A DNA stretch of 64,000 nt from Brevibacillus humidisoli (GTDB taxonomy: Bacteria; Bacillota; Bacilli; Brevibacillales; Brevibacillaceae). The notes beneath the pieces are model-generated. The model saw only the letters and a program-made list of their open reading frames with translations. It was not told the DNA's origin and did not search any database. This document shows positions 51,751 through 61,167 of this stretch, in pieces. Each line of letters begins with the position of its first letter. The first letter of the stretch is position 1. The DNA lies in the NCBI RefSeq assembly GCF_020923435.1, contig NZ_CP087263.1, positions 744,001-808,000 of the forward strand, read 5' to 3'. Position numbers and translations under genes: made by a program.

Positions 51751-53178
51751 CTACTCCTGATCCCACTGGATCGTTCTCGTCAAATCAATCAATTCTTCCA
51801 GGCGAATACCGCTTGCGGTCAGAGTTACATAGAGCGGGATGTTGTCACGTGTGGTGATCAGGTGCACCTCATGTTCTGCCCTGGCTGTAGAGTTCTTCGG
51901 GTCGTGTGTCACAGCTATCGCCTGATCGCTGCCGACCGGGAACAGGCGGCGGTCCACAAACGTACCTGGGATCGACAAGGTCCGCTTGGGGGAATCGTTG
52001 CGCGTGATCGCCACTTGAATCTGATCGTCGTCCCGCGTATAAGCAGCGGACACAGCACTAACCTGGTTGCTGGTCTCGGAACGATACCGCAATGAGATCG
52101 ACTGCCGTTCAAATCCGCTCGGCAGATTGACCAGTACCGGAATCGGGATGTCGGAGACTTGTGCGGCCGTCTCTACATCGCTAAAAGTGGAAATCGTCAC
52201 AGGCTCTCGGACAATGCCCTGATGGACGTCATCAGACAACTCACCCGTTTCATCCGTTGCTGCTTCCCCTTGTTCGCTGCCAGTTGCGGTCAACTTTTCT
52301 TCAGTACCATCCTGCACCGCCAGAGGTTCCTCTATCTGGTCTGCATTCGATGCATCGGTTGGCTTGGCAGCTGTTCCATCCGCTTTTTCAGCGTTTTTCG
52401 GGTTCTCTGCAGAAGCGTTCTTGTTCTCCGGCACCTTGGCACCCGCATCCCGACTGGTAAGTGATGTTTCGCTGTGAGGACGGGAAGCATGCTTGGCTTG
52501 AGGGAGATTGGCCGAATCCATCGCGATCAGCGCTTCTTCCATGTTGCTAAGATTCTCTTCCAGCGGTTTCCCCAGCATCTCCGGGACAGTCCCGCCTCGC
52601 TGTTCCTGCGGCTCTGTTTCCTCTGGCAATGACGCTGCCTCTGCCTCACTGTTATGCACACCACTCTCTTGAGAGGGCTCATCGGACATAGAGCTCTCCT
52701 GACTGGCATAGGTCATCGCCGTGTTGTTGGCAGGAGCCAATTCAGCGGCAGATGGGGCAGAGCTTTGTGGTGCAACCGCGGTACTGTCCGAGCCGGCTTG
52801 CTGCATTCCTCCGCCGCCCAGCTGTGCCTGCATTCCGATGAAGCCCACGACTAGAAGAATGCCTGCAGCACTCACCCAAGCTCCTGTCCGCAAGCGCGTC
52901 CAACTCCGCTTCGGTCTTTTTAGATCGACGGAGACAGACTGCTGGGCAGCGCTCAAAGGAGGCAGCACGCCTTGTCCGTTTGCGGCATAGATGGTTTGCA
53001 TGATTCGATCTTCCAACTCTGCAGACGGCTGGGGGAACTCCTTCATGAATGTAACCTCCTCCTCACTGGCAAAGGCGGTTTCGATCCAGTTCAAGCAGTC
53101 GTCGCAGGTCTCGATATGGGAAAGGGCGGTCTCGTCTACATGGTCCATCCATTTGATGCGAAAGTCATTGCAGTTCAT
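51751..53178 (-). CDS. Anti-sigma factor with DUF4367-like C-terminus
   Basis: 475 residues. The N-terminal zinc-binding anti-sigma domain contains HIETCDDCL (HxxxCxxC). One membrane helix lies at about 99-116 (GAWVSAAGILLVVGFIGM). A long low-complexity extracellular linker (about 120-330, Glu/Ala/Ser) leads to a folded C-terminal domain (about 335-475) ending SGIRLEELIDLTRTIQW. It overlaps the ECF sigma gene by 14 bases, so it should hold that sigma factor inactive at the membrane until an envelope signal. Confidence 0.88.
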   Translation of the reverse strand: MNCNDFRIKWMDHVDETALSHIETCDDCLNWIETAFASEEEVTFMKEFPQPSAELEDRIMQTIYAANGQGVLPPLSAAQQSVSVDLKRPKRSWTRLRTGAWVSAAGILLVVGFIGMQAQLGGGGMQQAGSDSTAVAPQSSAPSAAELAPANNTAMTYASQESSMSDEPSQESGVHNSEAEAASLPEETEPQEQRGGTVPEMLGKPLEENLSNMEEALIAMDSANLPQAKHASRPHSETSLTSRDAGAKVPENKNASAENPKNAEKADGTAAKPTDASNADQIEEPLAVQDGTEEKLTATGSEQGEAATDETGELSDDVHQGIVREPVTISTFSDVETAAQVSDIPIPVLVNLPSGFERQSISLRYRSETSNQVSAVSAAYTRDDDQIQVAITRNDSPKRTLSIPGTFVDRRLFPVGSDQAIAVTHDPKNSTARAEHEVHLITTRDNIPLYVTLTASGIRLEELIDLTRTIQWDQE

Positions 53179-53728
53179 GAACGAGTCCTCCTTCCGTGCG
53201 ACTTAATAATTTGGCAAATTCTTGACGGGCGCGCAGATAACGTACTCGTGCGGTCGATTCGGCAATCCCCAGGAGGGAAGCGATCTTCTCAAACGGATAC
53301 TCGTGCGTGCAGCGCAGGACAATCACCTCGCGGTAAGAATCAGACAGCATCGAAAAGGCGCGCTCTATCTCTTTGCGCTGTTCTTTTGTCAATAACGAAT
53401 CTTGCGGCGATTCGTCACGTGCCTGAGAAGGGATGAAAGCCAGTTGCTCGTCCGAATCGTGGATTTTTCGTCGTCGCAAAAAATCGATCGTACGGTTGCG
53501 AGCAAGTGTATGCAGCCAGGTAGAGAATTGACTGTCACCGCGATATGTGGAAAGCTTTTCATAAGCTTTGACAAAGACTTCTTGTGTCAAATCTTCTGCG
53601 TCTGCTGTGTTGTTAACCATCTTGTAGATGAAGACAAAAATCATCCGCTGATACCGCTGGATAATCTCGCGGTACGCCTCTACATCACCCTGCGTGATCT
53701 GCTGGATGATTTCCTGATCGGTTTGCAT
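53165..53728 (-). CDS. ECF-family RNA polymerase sigma factor (SigW/SigM-like)
   Basis: 187 residues: region 2 (YQRMIFVFIYKMVNNTADAEDLTQEVFVKAYEKLSTYRGDSQFSTWLHTLARNRTIDFLRRRK) and region 4 (RAFSMLSDSYREVIVLRCTHEYPFEKIASLLGIAESTARVRYLRARQEF). It directs transcription of an envelope-stress regulon. It overlaps its anti-sigma gene, and an ECF-type promoter lies just upstream, which suggests positive autoregulation. Confidence 0.94.
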   Translation of the reverse strand: MQTDQEIIQQITQGDVEAYREIIQRYQRMIFVFIYKMVNNTADAEDLTQEVFVKAYEKLSTYRGDSQFSTWLHTLARNRTIDFLRRRKIHDSDEQLAFIPSQARDESPQDSLLTKEQRKEIERAFSMLSDSYREVIVLRCTHEYPFEKIASLLGIAESTARVRYLRARQEFAKLLSRTEGGLVHELQ

Positions 53729-53758
53729 ACGTACGATTGGCCCCCCTTCTGATATTGA

Positions 53759-53785
53759 GACGATTCAATTGGTGCCGGCGTTTCA
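53759..53785 (-). promoter_or_regulatory. ECF-type promoter of the sigma/anti-sigma operon
   Basis: On the minus strand TGAAAC (53780-53785), 17 bases, CGTC (53759-53762). This matches the ECF (sigma-W/M-class) consensus TGAAAC-N16-CGT and lies 31 bases before the sigma start. The spacer contains GCCGGC, the presumed site of the R-M system at 3.4 kb. Confidence 0.68.
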
Positions 53786-53789
53786 TCAC

Positions 53790-55469
53790 TCACTCTATCT
53801 CCTCTGCTTCCATTATTTCGTAGCGGTAGCCCTGCTCGACGAGAAACAGTTGCCGATGCATGGCGAACTCTTGTTCGCGTGTATCACGTGTTACCAGTGT
53901 ATAAAAATGAGCCTGGTTGACATTTTGTTTTGGACGCAGAATCCTGCCCAGCCGTTGGGCCTCTTCCTGGCGAGAGCCAAATGTTCCAGAGATCTGAATC
54001 GCCACGTTCGCTTCCGGCAAGTCGACGGCAAAGTTGGCCACTTTGGACACAACGAGACACTTCAGTTCACCTGCTCTGAACTGACGGTACAAATCCTGCC
54101 GTTCCTGCTCGCTGACACTGCCGGTAATCAGCGGCGCCCCTAGTTCAGCGGCCACTTGCTTCAATTGGTTGAGATACTGACCGATAACCAGGATCTGGTC
54201 ATCGCGATGCCGATCGAGCAGTTGGCGAATCACTTGCATCTTGCGGGGGTTCTCCGCCGCAATGCGGAACTTCTGCTGCGGTGCAGCCTGAGCGTAGGCA
54301 TGACGCAACAGCGGGTCGATGGACAGGCGAATCTCACGACAGCAGGCTTCGGCGATCCAACCGTTTTGCTCCAGCTCCTTCCATGGAACATCATACTTTT
54401 TCGGACCGATCAGAGAGAAGACATCCTCTGCGCAGCCATCTTCGCGCACCAGTGTAGCTGTCAACCCAAGGCGCCGTTTTGCCTGGATGCCGGCCGTCAC
54501 TCGAAAGACGGGAGCGGGCAGCAGATGCACCTCGTCGTAGATGATCAGCCCCCAGTTCCGCTCGTGAAACAACCGCATATGCGGGAACTGATCCTCCGCA
54601 TTTCGGCGGTAGGTTAGGATCTGATAGGTGGCGACGGTGATCGGTCTTACTTCCTTTCCTTCTCCAGTGTATTCACCAACCATGGTGGGGTCAATGTTGG
54701 TCTTGTCAAGCAGTTCCCGTTTCCATTGCCGAACTGATGTGGTGTTGGTAGTCAGGATCAAGGTTGCGGTTTTCAGCCGACTGATGGCAGCAAGTCCGAT
54801 CACGGTTTTGCCGGCTCCGCAAGGCAATACCAGCACACCGCTTCCTCCCAACTCCGTGCCTCTCTCGTAAAAGGCGTCGACGGCTGCTTGCTGATAATCG
54901 CGCAGGTGAAAGGGCATGCCACTGTTCGTCACGTCCTTCAGTTCTATCGGGCACGCCTCCCCGTCGTTGTAACCGGCCTGGTCACGCACCGGATAACCGA
55001 GCCGGAGCAGTTCCTGTTTGAGCAACCCCCGTGCGTCGGCAGCGATGGCGTACGTCGTAGGCGACAACTGCTCCAGAACATACTGCTTCAGCGATGGATA
55101 GCGAAGGAGTTCAGCGAGGATCCCGGAGTTGTCACTCGTCAAAAGCAGTTGTCCCCTCCATTGTTCCATCAGCAGCAGTCCATACCGACTCATCGTGTCC
55201 CGCACTTCGGCGACGATGGTCGGGGGTACGCCATACTTGCTGAACCGATCCAGAGAGTCGAGCACCTCCTCAACGGAGACGCCGCTTGCTGCCGCATTCC
55301 AGAGAGAGAGCGGCGTAATCCGGTAGGTATGGATGTACTCAGGGCTTTTGACCAACTCGCAAAACCGGGTCAAAGCCGCTCTCGCTTCGGCAAACTGCGG
55401 ATGCATGGCTTCAAGCAGGACAGTACGGTCACTTTGCACAATTGCGGGAAGAGCGGGTCGGTATTCCAC
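53790..55469 (-). CDS. XPB/Rad25-type DNA helicase
   Basis: 559 residues, GTG start behind GAGGTGAACATCA. An N-terminal domain of about 190 residues precedes the SF2 core: motif I (VLPCGAGKTVIGL), motif II DEVH, motif III (LGLTATLVRED), and C-terminal motifs V-VI (VSKVANFAVDLPEANVAIQISGTFGSRQEEAQRLGRILRPK). Bacterial XPB homologues are 3'-5' DNA helicases/translocases thought to act in repair; no XPF- or Bax1-type nuclease gene is adjacent. Confidence 0.93.
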   Translation of the reverse strand: MEYRPALPAIVQSDRTVLLEAMHPQFAEARAALTRFCELVKSPEYIHTYRITPLSLWNAAASGVSVEEVLDSLDRFSKYGVPPTIVAEVRDTMSRYGLLLMEQWRGQLLLTSDNSGILAELLRYPSLKQYVLEQLSPTTYAIAADARGLLKQELLRLGYPVRDQAGYNDGEACPIELKDVTNSGMPFHLRDYQQAAVDAFYERGTELGGSGVLVLPCGAGKTVIGLAAISRLKTATLILTTNTTSVRQWKRELLDKTNIDPTMVGEYTGEGKEVRPITVATYQILTYRRNAEDQFPHMRLFHERNWGLIIYDEVHLLPAPVFRVTAGIQAKRRLGLTATLVREDGCAEDVFSLIGPKKYDVPWKELEQNGWIAEACCREIRLSIDPLLRHAYAQAAPQQKFRIAAENPRKMQVIRQLLDRHRDDQILVIGQYLNQLKQVAAELGAPLITGSVSEQERQDLYRQFRAGELKCLVVSKVANFAVDLPEANVAIQISGTFGSRQEEAQRLGRILRPKQNVNQAHFYTLVTRDTREQEFAMHRQLFLVEQGYRYEIMEAEEIE

Positions 55470-55644
55470 TGATGTTCACCTCGTACAAGTGATTATCACT
55501 ATCCTACCACAGTAGAGGAGAGAAAAGAAAAAAACCGATCAGGAAGCGAGTTAGGAAAAAATGCAAAACAGGAGCAAGGAGAAGAGAGAGTGAGCAGAGG
55601 GAAAAAGCGGTGGGGTGATCGCGTCAAACGCATACGATTGAATA

Positions 55645-55673
55645 TTTACAAAATTAAAAATAATACGTATAAT
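55645..55673 (+). promoter_or_regulatory. Sigma-A promoter of the CorC gene
   Basis: TTTACA (55645-55650), 17 bases, TATAAT (55668-55673), set in an AT-rich patch. It predicts a transcript start near 55680 and a leader of about 350 bases. Confidence 0.8.
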
Positions 55674-55679
55674 GATCGT

Positions 55680-56032
55680 CACAGCGATCCATCATCGCTG
55701 CCTACTTTACAGCAAAGGAGCGGTTGATAGCAGGGAGTAACCGGTTGAAAAACGGAATTCGCGAAAAGGTCGGGGGAGGGATGAGATTCCTCAGAGGATT
55801 GTGATGCCGCTGTCTACAACTGCTGTCGATTGCCGGATATGACGATGAGAAAAGGATGTTATAAACAAGTGCATAGAGAAGCAAGTTGGTAACAGCCCTG
55901 TGGTGGTCTTCGCAGAAGAGCAGCACGGGGCTTTGTCTGTCATGTACGGTCTTCCGCGCGCTGGTCGGGACGATATTTCCAAGGGTTGCGGGTTACACTA
56001 GAGAGAAGCTGCTGGCAAAGGAGGTACTGTCT
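55680..56032 (+). other. Long 5' leader of the CorC gene, possible regulatory RNA
   Basis: About 350 bases between a good promoter and the TTG start, with no supported reading frame. It opens with a perfect hairpin AGCGAT-CCATC-ATCGCT (55683-55699). I compared it by eye with the M-box, ydaO and yybP-ykoY riboswitch cores and found no convincing match. Leaders of metal transporters are often riboswitches, so an unassigned one is possible. Confidence 0.4.
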
Positions 56033-57376
56033 TTGGAGAGCGATTTCCTGCTACTCGCTGCCTTTAACCTCTTCCTCGTACTGGTGCTGGTTTTTCTCAA
56101 TGGTTTTTTCGTCGCTACCGAATTCGCTGTCGTCAAGGTGCGGGAGTCGCGAATTGCCCAGCTTGTCGCCGAGGGAAACCCTCGGGCCCGTCATGTGGAT
56201 CGACTGATTCGCAATCTGGATGCGTATCTGTCCGCCTGTCAACTTGGGATTACGCTGGCTTCGCTGGGTTTGGGCTGGTTGGGAGAACCGGCGGTTGCAG
56301 ATTTGCTGCATCCGTTGTTCGTTTTCTTTGCCATTGGAGAGCCCTGGACCCATACCATTTCCTTCATCGTTGCTTTTTCCTTTATTACGTTCCTACATAT
56401 CGTACTGGGAGAATTGGCACCTAAATCGCTTGCGATTCAGCGTTCGGAGTGGGTTTCTTTACAAGTGGCACGACCCATTCAGCTGTTTTACAGGGTGATG
56501 TATCCGTTTATTGTCTTTCTCAATTGGGCGGCATTCAAGTTTCTTGGGTTGTTTGGAATTCCACCCATAACCGAACAGCAAGCGGCCCATACGGAAGATG
56601 AGATCCGGATCCTGGTTAGTCAGAGCCATAAAAGCGGCTTGATCGACAAGACAGAGTTGATGCTGGTCGACAACATCTTTGATTTCTCCGAGACAATGGC
56701 GCGGGAAATTATGGTGCCGCGAACCGATATGATGGTGTTGAATCTTCACGATCCGTATGAACACAACAAACAATTGGTCAAGGATGGCAGGTTTACCCGC
56801 TATCCGGTGATTGAAGGGGATAAGGATCATGTAGTCGGTACCCTGCATATCAAGGATCTCTTGACCAACGTCTTGCAAGGAGACAAGAGCGAGCTGGAAG
56901 CGATTATGCGGCCAGTTTTGACAGCTCCCGAGACGATTTCCATCAGCCGACTGCTTACCATGATGCAAAAGCAGCATAACCAGATGGCCATCCTGATCGA
57001 CGAATACGGTGGTACGGCAGGACTGGTAACGATTGAGGACATCATGGAGGAGATTGTTGGGGACATACAGGATGAATTCGACAACGAGCGGCCGGAGGTA
57101 GAGAAAAAAGATGACGTTTTCTCGTTTGACGGTCGGGTCCTGCTGGAAGAGGTAAATGATTACCTCGGACTCTCGTTGGACGGTACGGAAGTAGATACGC
57201 TGGCGGGTTGGATTTACATGCAGATTGACCATCCGCCAAAAGTAGGAGATAACGTGACCGCAGAAGGATATAGTTTTATCGTAGACGAGGTAGATCATTA
57301 TCGGATCAACCGGGTTCAGGTGAAGAAGCTGGTGGCACAAGCGGCTGAATTAGAGCGCGTCCATCAGGAAGTATAA
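56033..57376 (+). CDS. CorC/CNNM (hemolysin C) family transporter
   Basis: 447 residues from TTG 56033, well placed after AAAGGAGG. Domain order: DUF21/CNNM membrane domain (FNLFLVLVLVFLNGFFVATEFAVVKVRESRI..., about 10-190), paired CBS domains (MVPRTDMMVLNLHD..., TAPETISISRLLTMMQ, about 215-335) and CorC_HlyC domain (VDTLAGWIYMQIDHPPKVGD). It is thought to export Mg2+ or related divalent ions, with ATP sensed by the CBS pair. Confidence 0.93.
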   Translation: MESDFLLLAAFNLFLVLVLVFLNGFFVATEFAVVKVRESRIAQLVAEGNPRARHVDRLIRNLDAYLSACQLGITLASLGLGWLGEPAVADLLHPLFVFFAIGEPWTHTISFIVAFSFITFLHIVLGELAPKSLAIQRSEWVSLQVARPIQLFYRVMYPFIVFLNWAAFKFLGLFGIPPITEQQAAHTEDEIRILVSQSHKSGLIDKTELMLVDNIFDFSETMAREIMVPRTDMMVLNLHDPYEHNKQLVKDGRFTRYPVIEGDKDHVVGTLHIKDLLTNVLQGDKSELEAIMRPVLTAPETISISRLLTMMQKQHNQMAILIDEYGGTAGLVTIEDIMEEIVGDIQDEFDNERPEVEKKDDVFSFDGRVLLEEVNDYLGLSLDGTEVDTLAGWIYMQIDHPPKVGDNVTAEGYSFIVDEVDHYRINRVQVKKLVAQAAELERVHQEV

Positions 57377-57381
57377 AAGGA

Positions 57382-57450
57382 AAACCGATTGCCCGTCGGT
57401 TAGGCGATAACGATCAGCCTATCTAAGCAGCGGACAATCGGTTCTTGCTC
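57382..57450 (+). terminator. Compound hairpin after the CorC gene
   Basis: AACCGATTG (57383-57391) pairs with CAATCGGTT (57435-57443), with an inner TAGGC/GCCTA stem, and CTTGCT following. A weak but clear structure. Confidence 0.6.
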
Positions 57451-57517
57451 CCGGTGATTCCTGTGTCCTGCAAGCTTCTTTATACAAGAATTAGATCGGG
57501 AAGACCCTGTACGTGTC

Positions 57518-58450
57518 TCAATCTGGATCTTTCATTCTGCCAAACAGAGTGGCGATGATCGGTCCGGAGATGTTGTGCCATACACTAAAGAGCGCACTGG
57601 GGACGGCTGACAACGGAGAAAAGTGAGCGGCCGCAATCGCTGCGCCCAGTCCGGAATTTTGCATCCCTACTTCAATAGAAAGTGCTTTTTGCTTGCTCAG
57701 GTTCAGTTTGAACAGCTTGGCAATCAGGTATCCCAGTGCCAAACCAATCAGGTTGTGCAGGACAACGACGGCAAAGATCATGAGACCACTGCTGGCGATG
57801 CTTTCTTTGCTGCCGGCCACCACGGCGGCCACAATGGCGACGATGGCCACGACCGAGATCAGCGGCAGTGCTTTTACACCTGCCTCTGCCTGACGTTTGA
57901 ACAGCATTTTGACGATTAATCCCAGCGCAATGGGGATGATGACCACTTTAACAATCGACCAGAACAAGCCGAGCGCGTCAACGGGAACCCATTGGCTGGC
58001 GAACAGTAAGATCAAGCCGGGTGTGGCAAGCGGAGCGAGCAGTGTCGAGACAGAGGTGATCGCAACAGAAAGGGCGACATCCCCCCGGGCCAGGTAGGTC
58101 ATCACATTGGAGGCGGTTCCACCCGGACAGCAACCGACCAGGATGACGCCGACTGCCACTTCGGGGGGCAATCGCAAGCCCACAGCCAGCCCGAAGCCTA
58201 ACAGCGGCATAATCACGAATTGTGCCAAAACACCAAGCAGCACCTCTTTTGGACGCTTAAACACTTCTTTAAAGTCGGCGGTGGAGAGGGTTAATCCCAT
58301 TCCAAACATGATGATGCCCAGCAGAGGGACGATATAGGGGGCAATGCCAACAAACCAGGATGGATACAAAAAGGCCAGAACCGTAAAGAGCAAAACCCAC
58401 ACAGCAAACGTGTTCCCCACAAATTGACTGATTCGTTCCAACGTTTTCAA
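57518..58450 (-). CDS. Bile acid:sodium symporter (BASS) family transporter
   Basis: 310 residues with 8-10 membrane helices. Family blocks [56 protein letters not shown] and [16 protein letters not shown] are typical. BASS proteins import organic anions such as pantoate or keto acids with sodium; the substrate here is unknown. TTG 58450 is chosen after AAAGGGGTTGGG; the frame extends to 58558 without a ribosome site. Confidence 0.92.
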   Translation of the reverse strand: MKTLERISQFVGNTFAVWVLLFTVLAFLYPSWFVGIAPYIVPLLGIIMFGMGLTLSTADFKEVFKRPKEVLLGVLAQFVIMPLLGFGLAVGLRLPPEVAVGVILVGCCPGGTASNVMTYLARGDVALSVAITSVSTLLAPLATPGLILLFASQWVPVDALGLFWSIVKVVIIPIALGLIVKMLFKRQAEAGVKALPLISVVAIVAIVAAVVAGSKESIASSGLMIFAVVVLHNLIGLALGYLIAKLFKLNLSKQKALSIEVGMQNSGLGAAIAAAHFSPLSAVPSALFSVWHNISGPIIATLFGRMKDPD

Positions 58451-58641
58451 TATTCCCAACCCCTTTCTATGTGACTGATTATAAGAATTGCCAGCTTTTG
58501 TTTCAACAGGAGATATGAAAGCGCAACAATCAATCAACTTCGTACTGGATTCACACAAAAGACAAAAGTTTTTTGCAACCGCTTTCTGCTGAACATCGTA
58601 TAATAGACAAGAACACCGCTGGCCGAAAGAGAGGGATGAAC

Positions 58642-59067
58642 ATGCCAGGCAATGCAGAGAATGAGAAGCAAATCTTGTTTAATTCGATACGACTGATGAT
58701 ATGTGTTGGTCATGCGGATGGGTATATGGGAGAGAAAGAGATCGGGCGCGTCTATCGCATGGTGGAAAGCGAACGTTTTACCCTGCGGGAACGACAAGTC
58801 CTGATGGATGACATAGACAATCCCAAACGGCCGGATCAACTGGTCCAAGATATGGCCGACTTGACACGAACGGAAAAGCTACGTTTGCTGCGACAGTTGT
58901 ACCATGTTGCGGTTGCTGACCGCAAGATCACACCCGCTGAACAACAAGAGATTCGGCGCATCGCCGGCCTGCTTGGAATCGAGCAGGATAAACTGCAGCA
59001 GGTGGAGGATTGGATACTCGAAGGTATCGATTGGAAAGAACGTTGGCAAAAGATCGTCGGAGAATAA
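58642..59067 (+). CDS. TerB-like (DjlA N-terminal type) protein
   Basis: 141 residues; ATG 58642 is 7 bases after GAGAGGG, with ATG 58636 as alternative. All-helical, with [17 protein letters not shown] and [26 protein letters not shown], the paired acidic helical hairpins of the TerB family that bind metal. Exact role unknown. A terminator follows. Confidence 0.82.
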   Translation: MPGNAENEKQILFNSIRLMICVGHADGYMGEKEIGRVYRMVESERFTLRERQVLMDDIDNPKRPDQLVQDMADLTRTEKLRLLRQLYHVAVADRKITPAEQQEIRRIAGLLGIEQDKLQQVEDWILEGIDWKERWQKIVGE

Positions 59068-59082
59068 AGAAGCATTTCCAGA

Positions 59083-59109
59083 AAGCCGTGGCATGCGCGG
59101 CTTTTTTTG
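59083..59109 (+). terminator. Terminator after the TerB-like gene
   Basis: AGCCG / CGGCT stem with a TGGCATGCG loop, then TTTTTTTG. Confidence 0.8.
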
Positions 59110-59173
59110 TTGTCGCTTTCGCATCCCGGTGGCGATTTTGGTAAAATGAGAAAATGGAACAGAAGGAGGAATC

Positions 59174-59983
59174 ATGGAGATGGTGCGTATCTTGGTATCA
59201 AATGACGACGGAATCAACGCCCGAGGAATCCGCTTGCTGGTTGACGCTATCCTGACGCTTCCCAACGTAGAGGTGTTTGTGGTAGCACCCTCGGGAGAAA
59301 ACAGTGGTGTCGGCCACAGCATCACTTATCGCTCGGCACTGGCTCCCAAGCCCCATCCCTTTTACGAGCTGCCGGTACAGGCTTGGGAGGTGAACGGCAC
59401 ACCTGCAGACTGCATCAAGTCTGCGTACCATCTGGTGTTGACAGACAAAAAGAAGCCGGATCTTGTCCTCTCCGGGATTAATGTGGGTAATAACCTTGGA
59501 CGAGACGTCTATTATTCAGGGACCTGCAGTGCGGCTCGGGAAGCGGTGATCCTAGGTACACCGGCTGTCGCGCTCTCGTATGACAATTATTTCCACGAAG
59601 AGGATTACGGAGAAGTGGTTGACATCATTCAGCCATTGCTTAGCCATTTCGTGCAGAAGGCGAAGCAGAACGAACTGCCGCCTGAAGTATTTTGGAATGT
59701 GAACATCCCGCATCGGAAGCAATCCGACATAAAAGGGATTGCTCCAGCCGTCCTCTCATTGTATCACTATGATGACCAGTACCACCGCGAGGATGAGGGG
59801 TACTGGCTCAAGCGGCAGTACAAAGAAGCGAAGAGGCCCGATGAGCGAGACGATTACCATCTCTTGACGAGTGGGTATATTACTGTCACGCCGATCCATA
59901 TTGATTCGACTGATCGAGGGTTATTGGACGAGATTGCCCATTGGCCGCTCGCAGGCGAGTGGACTAAAGAAGAGAAGACATGA
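59174..59983 (+). CDS. surE: 5'/3'-nucleotidase SurE
   Basis: 269 residues: ILVSNDDGINARG (metal-binding Asp-Asp), VVAPSGENSGVGHSIT, NGTPADC and DLVLSGINVGNNLGRDVYYSGTCSAAREA are the invariant SurE blocks. It dephosphorylates nucleoside monophosphates and related phosphates in the cytoplasm. ATG 59180 is an alternative start, with better spacing from AGGAGG. The next gene overlaps by four bases. Confidence 0.94.
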   Translation: MEMVRILVSNDDGINARGIRLLVDAILTLPNVEVFVVAPSGENSGVGHSITYRSALAPKPHPFYELPVQAWEVNGTPADCIKSAYHLVLTDKKKPDLVLSGINVGNNLGRDVYYSGTCSAAREAVILGTPAVALSYDNYFHEEDYGEVVDIIQPLLSHFVQKAKQNELPPEVFWNVNIPHRKQSDIKGIAPAVLSLYHYDDQYHREDEGYWLKRQYKEAKRPDERDDYHLLTSGYITVTPIHIDSTDRGLLDEIAHWPLAGEWTKEEKT

Positions 59984-61038
59984 AGGACAGACAGTTGATG
60001 CCAACCATCAGCCCTGATCCGTCACTGCGCTCCCCTACGCAGGAGACGATGGGGCAGATCTTGTCTTCAGCCGGTTACACTGACCTGTATCGATTGGTCG
60101 AAGCTGAAGGATTGCCTTACTTCCCCCGTATCGATGCCGCCGGGGATGTCGAACTGTACCTGGTCTTTGAGTCGGTGGAAGAGTTTAGCAAGGCAACTCG
60201 CGACGAACTGAGCATTGACTGGAAAACCTATCGGGACAAACTGTTTGCGGTCGTTTGGACTTTAACTGATCCAATCGAGCCGCTGGGATTTCCGATCGCG
60301 TTCGACATCGGCGAGGAGAGAGAACGTTACATGGCCCTGCGGCTTGTTCAACAGCCGCTCACCTGGATCCATCATTTGGCGTTTCAGGAGGGGCAGCTGA
60401 TCCACATCTACTCGGAGACGGTGTCGTTTTCACCAGCCGAGCGGGACCAAGTGTATCGGATGGCGGAGCGCCTGTTTGCAGATAATGACAAAGAGCAATC
60501 CCACTGTTCCGCAGCTGGTGATGAGGAAATCAGAGAAGAGGAACTGACGACTGTGGATGCCGATTCGCTGGGGGATTCCACGCTTCTGGAGAGCGGTGTC
60601 GCCTATCAGTTCGATTACGCAGCCATGGAGCAGCGGCATGGAGAAGAGCACGCACAGGTGTTGCTGATGGAGGCGCTCAACCGAGCCTTGTTGGTGATGC
60701 GCCGCCACGCCCGCAGCGATGTTCGCAGCCAATCGTTCATCGTCTGGGTGGCGAAAGCCCCTCCTTATCTTTCGATGATTGTCACGCCAGGGATGGACCA
60801 TTTGTTTGAAGTGGTTCACAGCGCCGAAGAGGAGGCAAACCCGTTTACCCGTTTTTTCCTGACTCTGCCTGATTTTGTCGAGACACGGGAATTACAGCCG
60901 CTTGCGGTTGGCGCATACCCGATCATCCGGTCAGAACAGGGGAGACCGTTACATCTGGAACTGACGGAAACATTTCAGAGAAGATTGAAAACGCTGTTCG
61001 ACACGTACTGGCCGGCTACCCCCAATCCATATGAATAG
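59980..61038 (+). CDS. Unknown protein coupled to surE
   Basis: 352 residues starting inside the SurE stop (ATGA). Two alpha/beta halves (about 20-170 and 205-350) are separated by an acidic linker (EEIREEELTTVDADSLGDS). Blocks include LYLVFESVEEFSKATRDEL and FIVWVAKAPPYLSMIVTPGMDHLFE. No signal peptide, membrane segment or family recognised. Confidence 0.65.
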   Translation: MKDRQLMPTISPDPSLRSPTQETMGQILSSAGYTDLYRLVEAEGLPYFPRIDAAGDVELYLVFESVEEFSKATRDELSIDWKTYRDKLFAVVWTLTDPIEPLGFPIAFDIGEERERYMALRLVQQPLTWIHHLAFQEGQLIHIYSETVSFSPAERDQVYRMAERLFADNDKEQSHCSAAGDEEIREEELTTVDADSLGDSTLLESGVAYQFDYAAMEQRHGEEHAQVLLMEALNRALLVMRRHARSDVRSQSFIVWVAKAPPYLSMIVTPGMDHLFEVVHSAEEEANPFTRFFLTLPDFVETRELQPLAVGAYPIIRSEQGRPLHLELTETFQRRLKTLFDTYWPATPNPYE

Positions 61039-61167
61039 ACCGCCTGCCAGCGGACGGATCCTTCAATCGCAAAACATGGTAAAATTAGTCAGTTTTCAAC
61101 AAAGGATTTGACACGAGCAACTGCGAATTGGATACGGCAGAAACCAAACATAGATGAGGTGAGAGAC

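Noticed and set aside
55680-56032. Known riboswitch (M-box, ydaO, yybP-ykoY) before the CorC gene
   Set aside because: By eye none of the conserved cores is present; kept only as an unassigned leader.
56459-57340. 293-codon minus-strand frame antisense to the CorC gene
   Set aside because: Shadow of the conserved CBS and CorC domains; no start signals.
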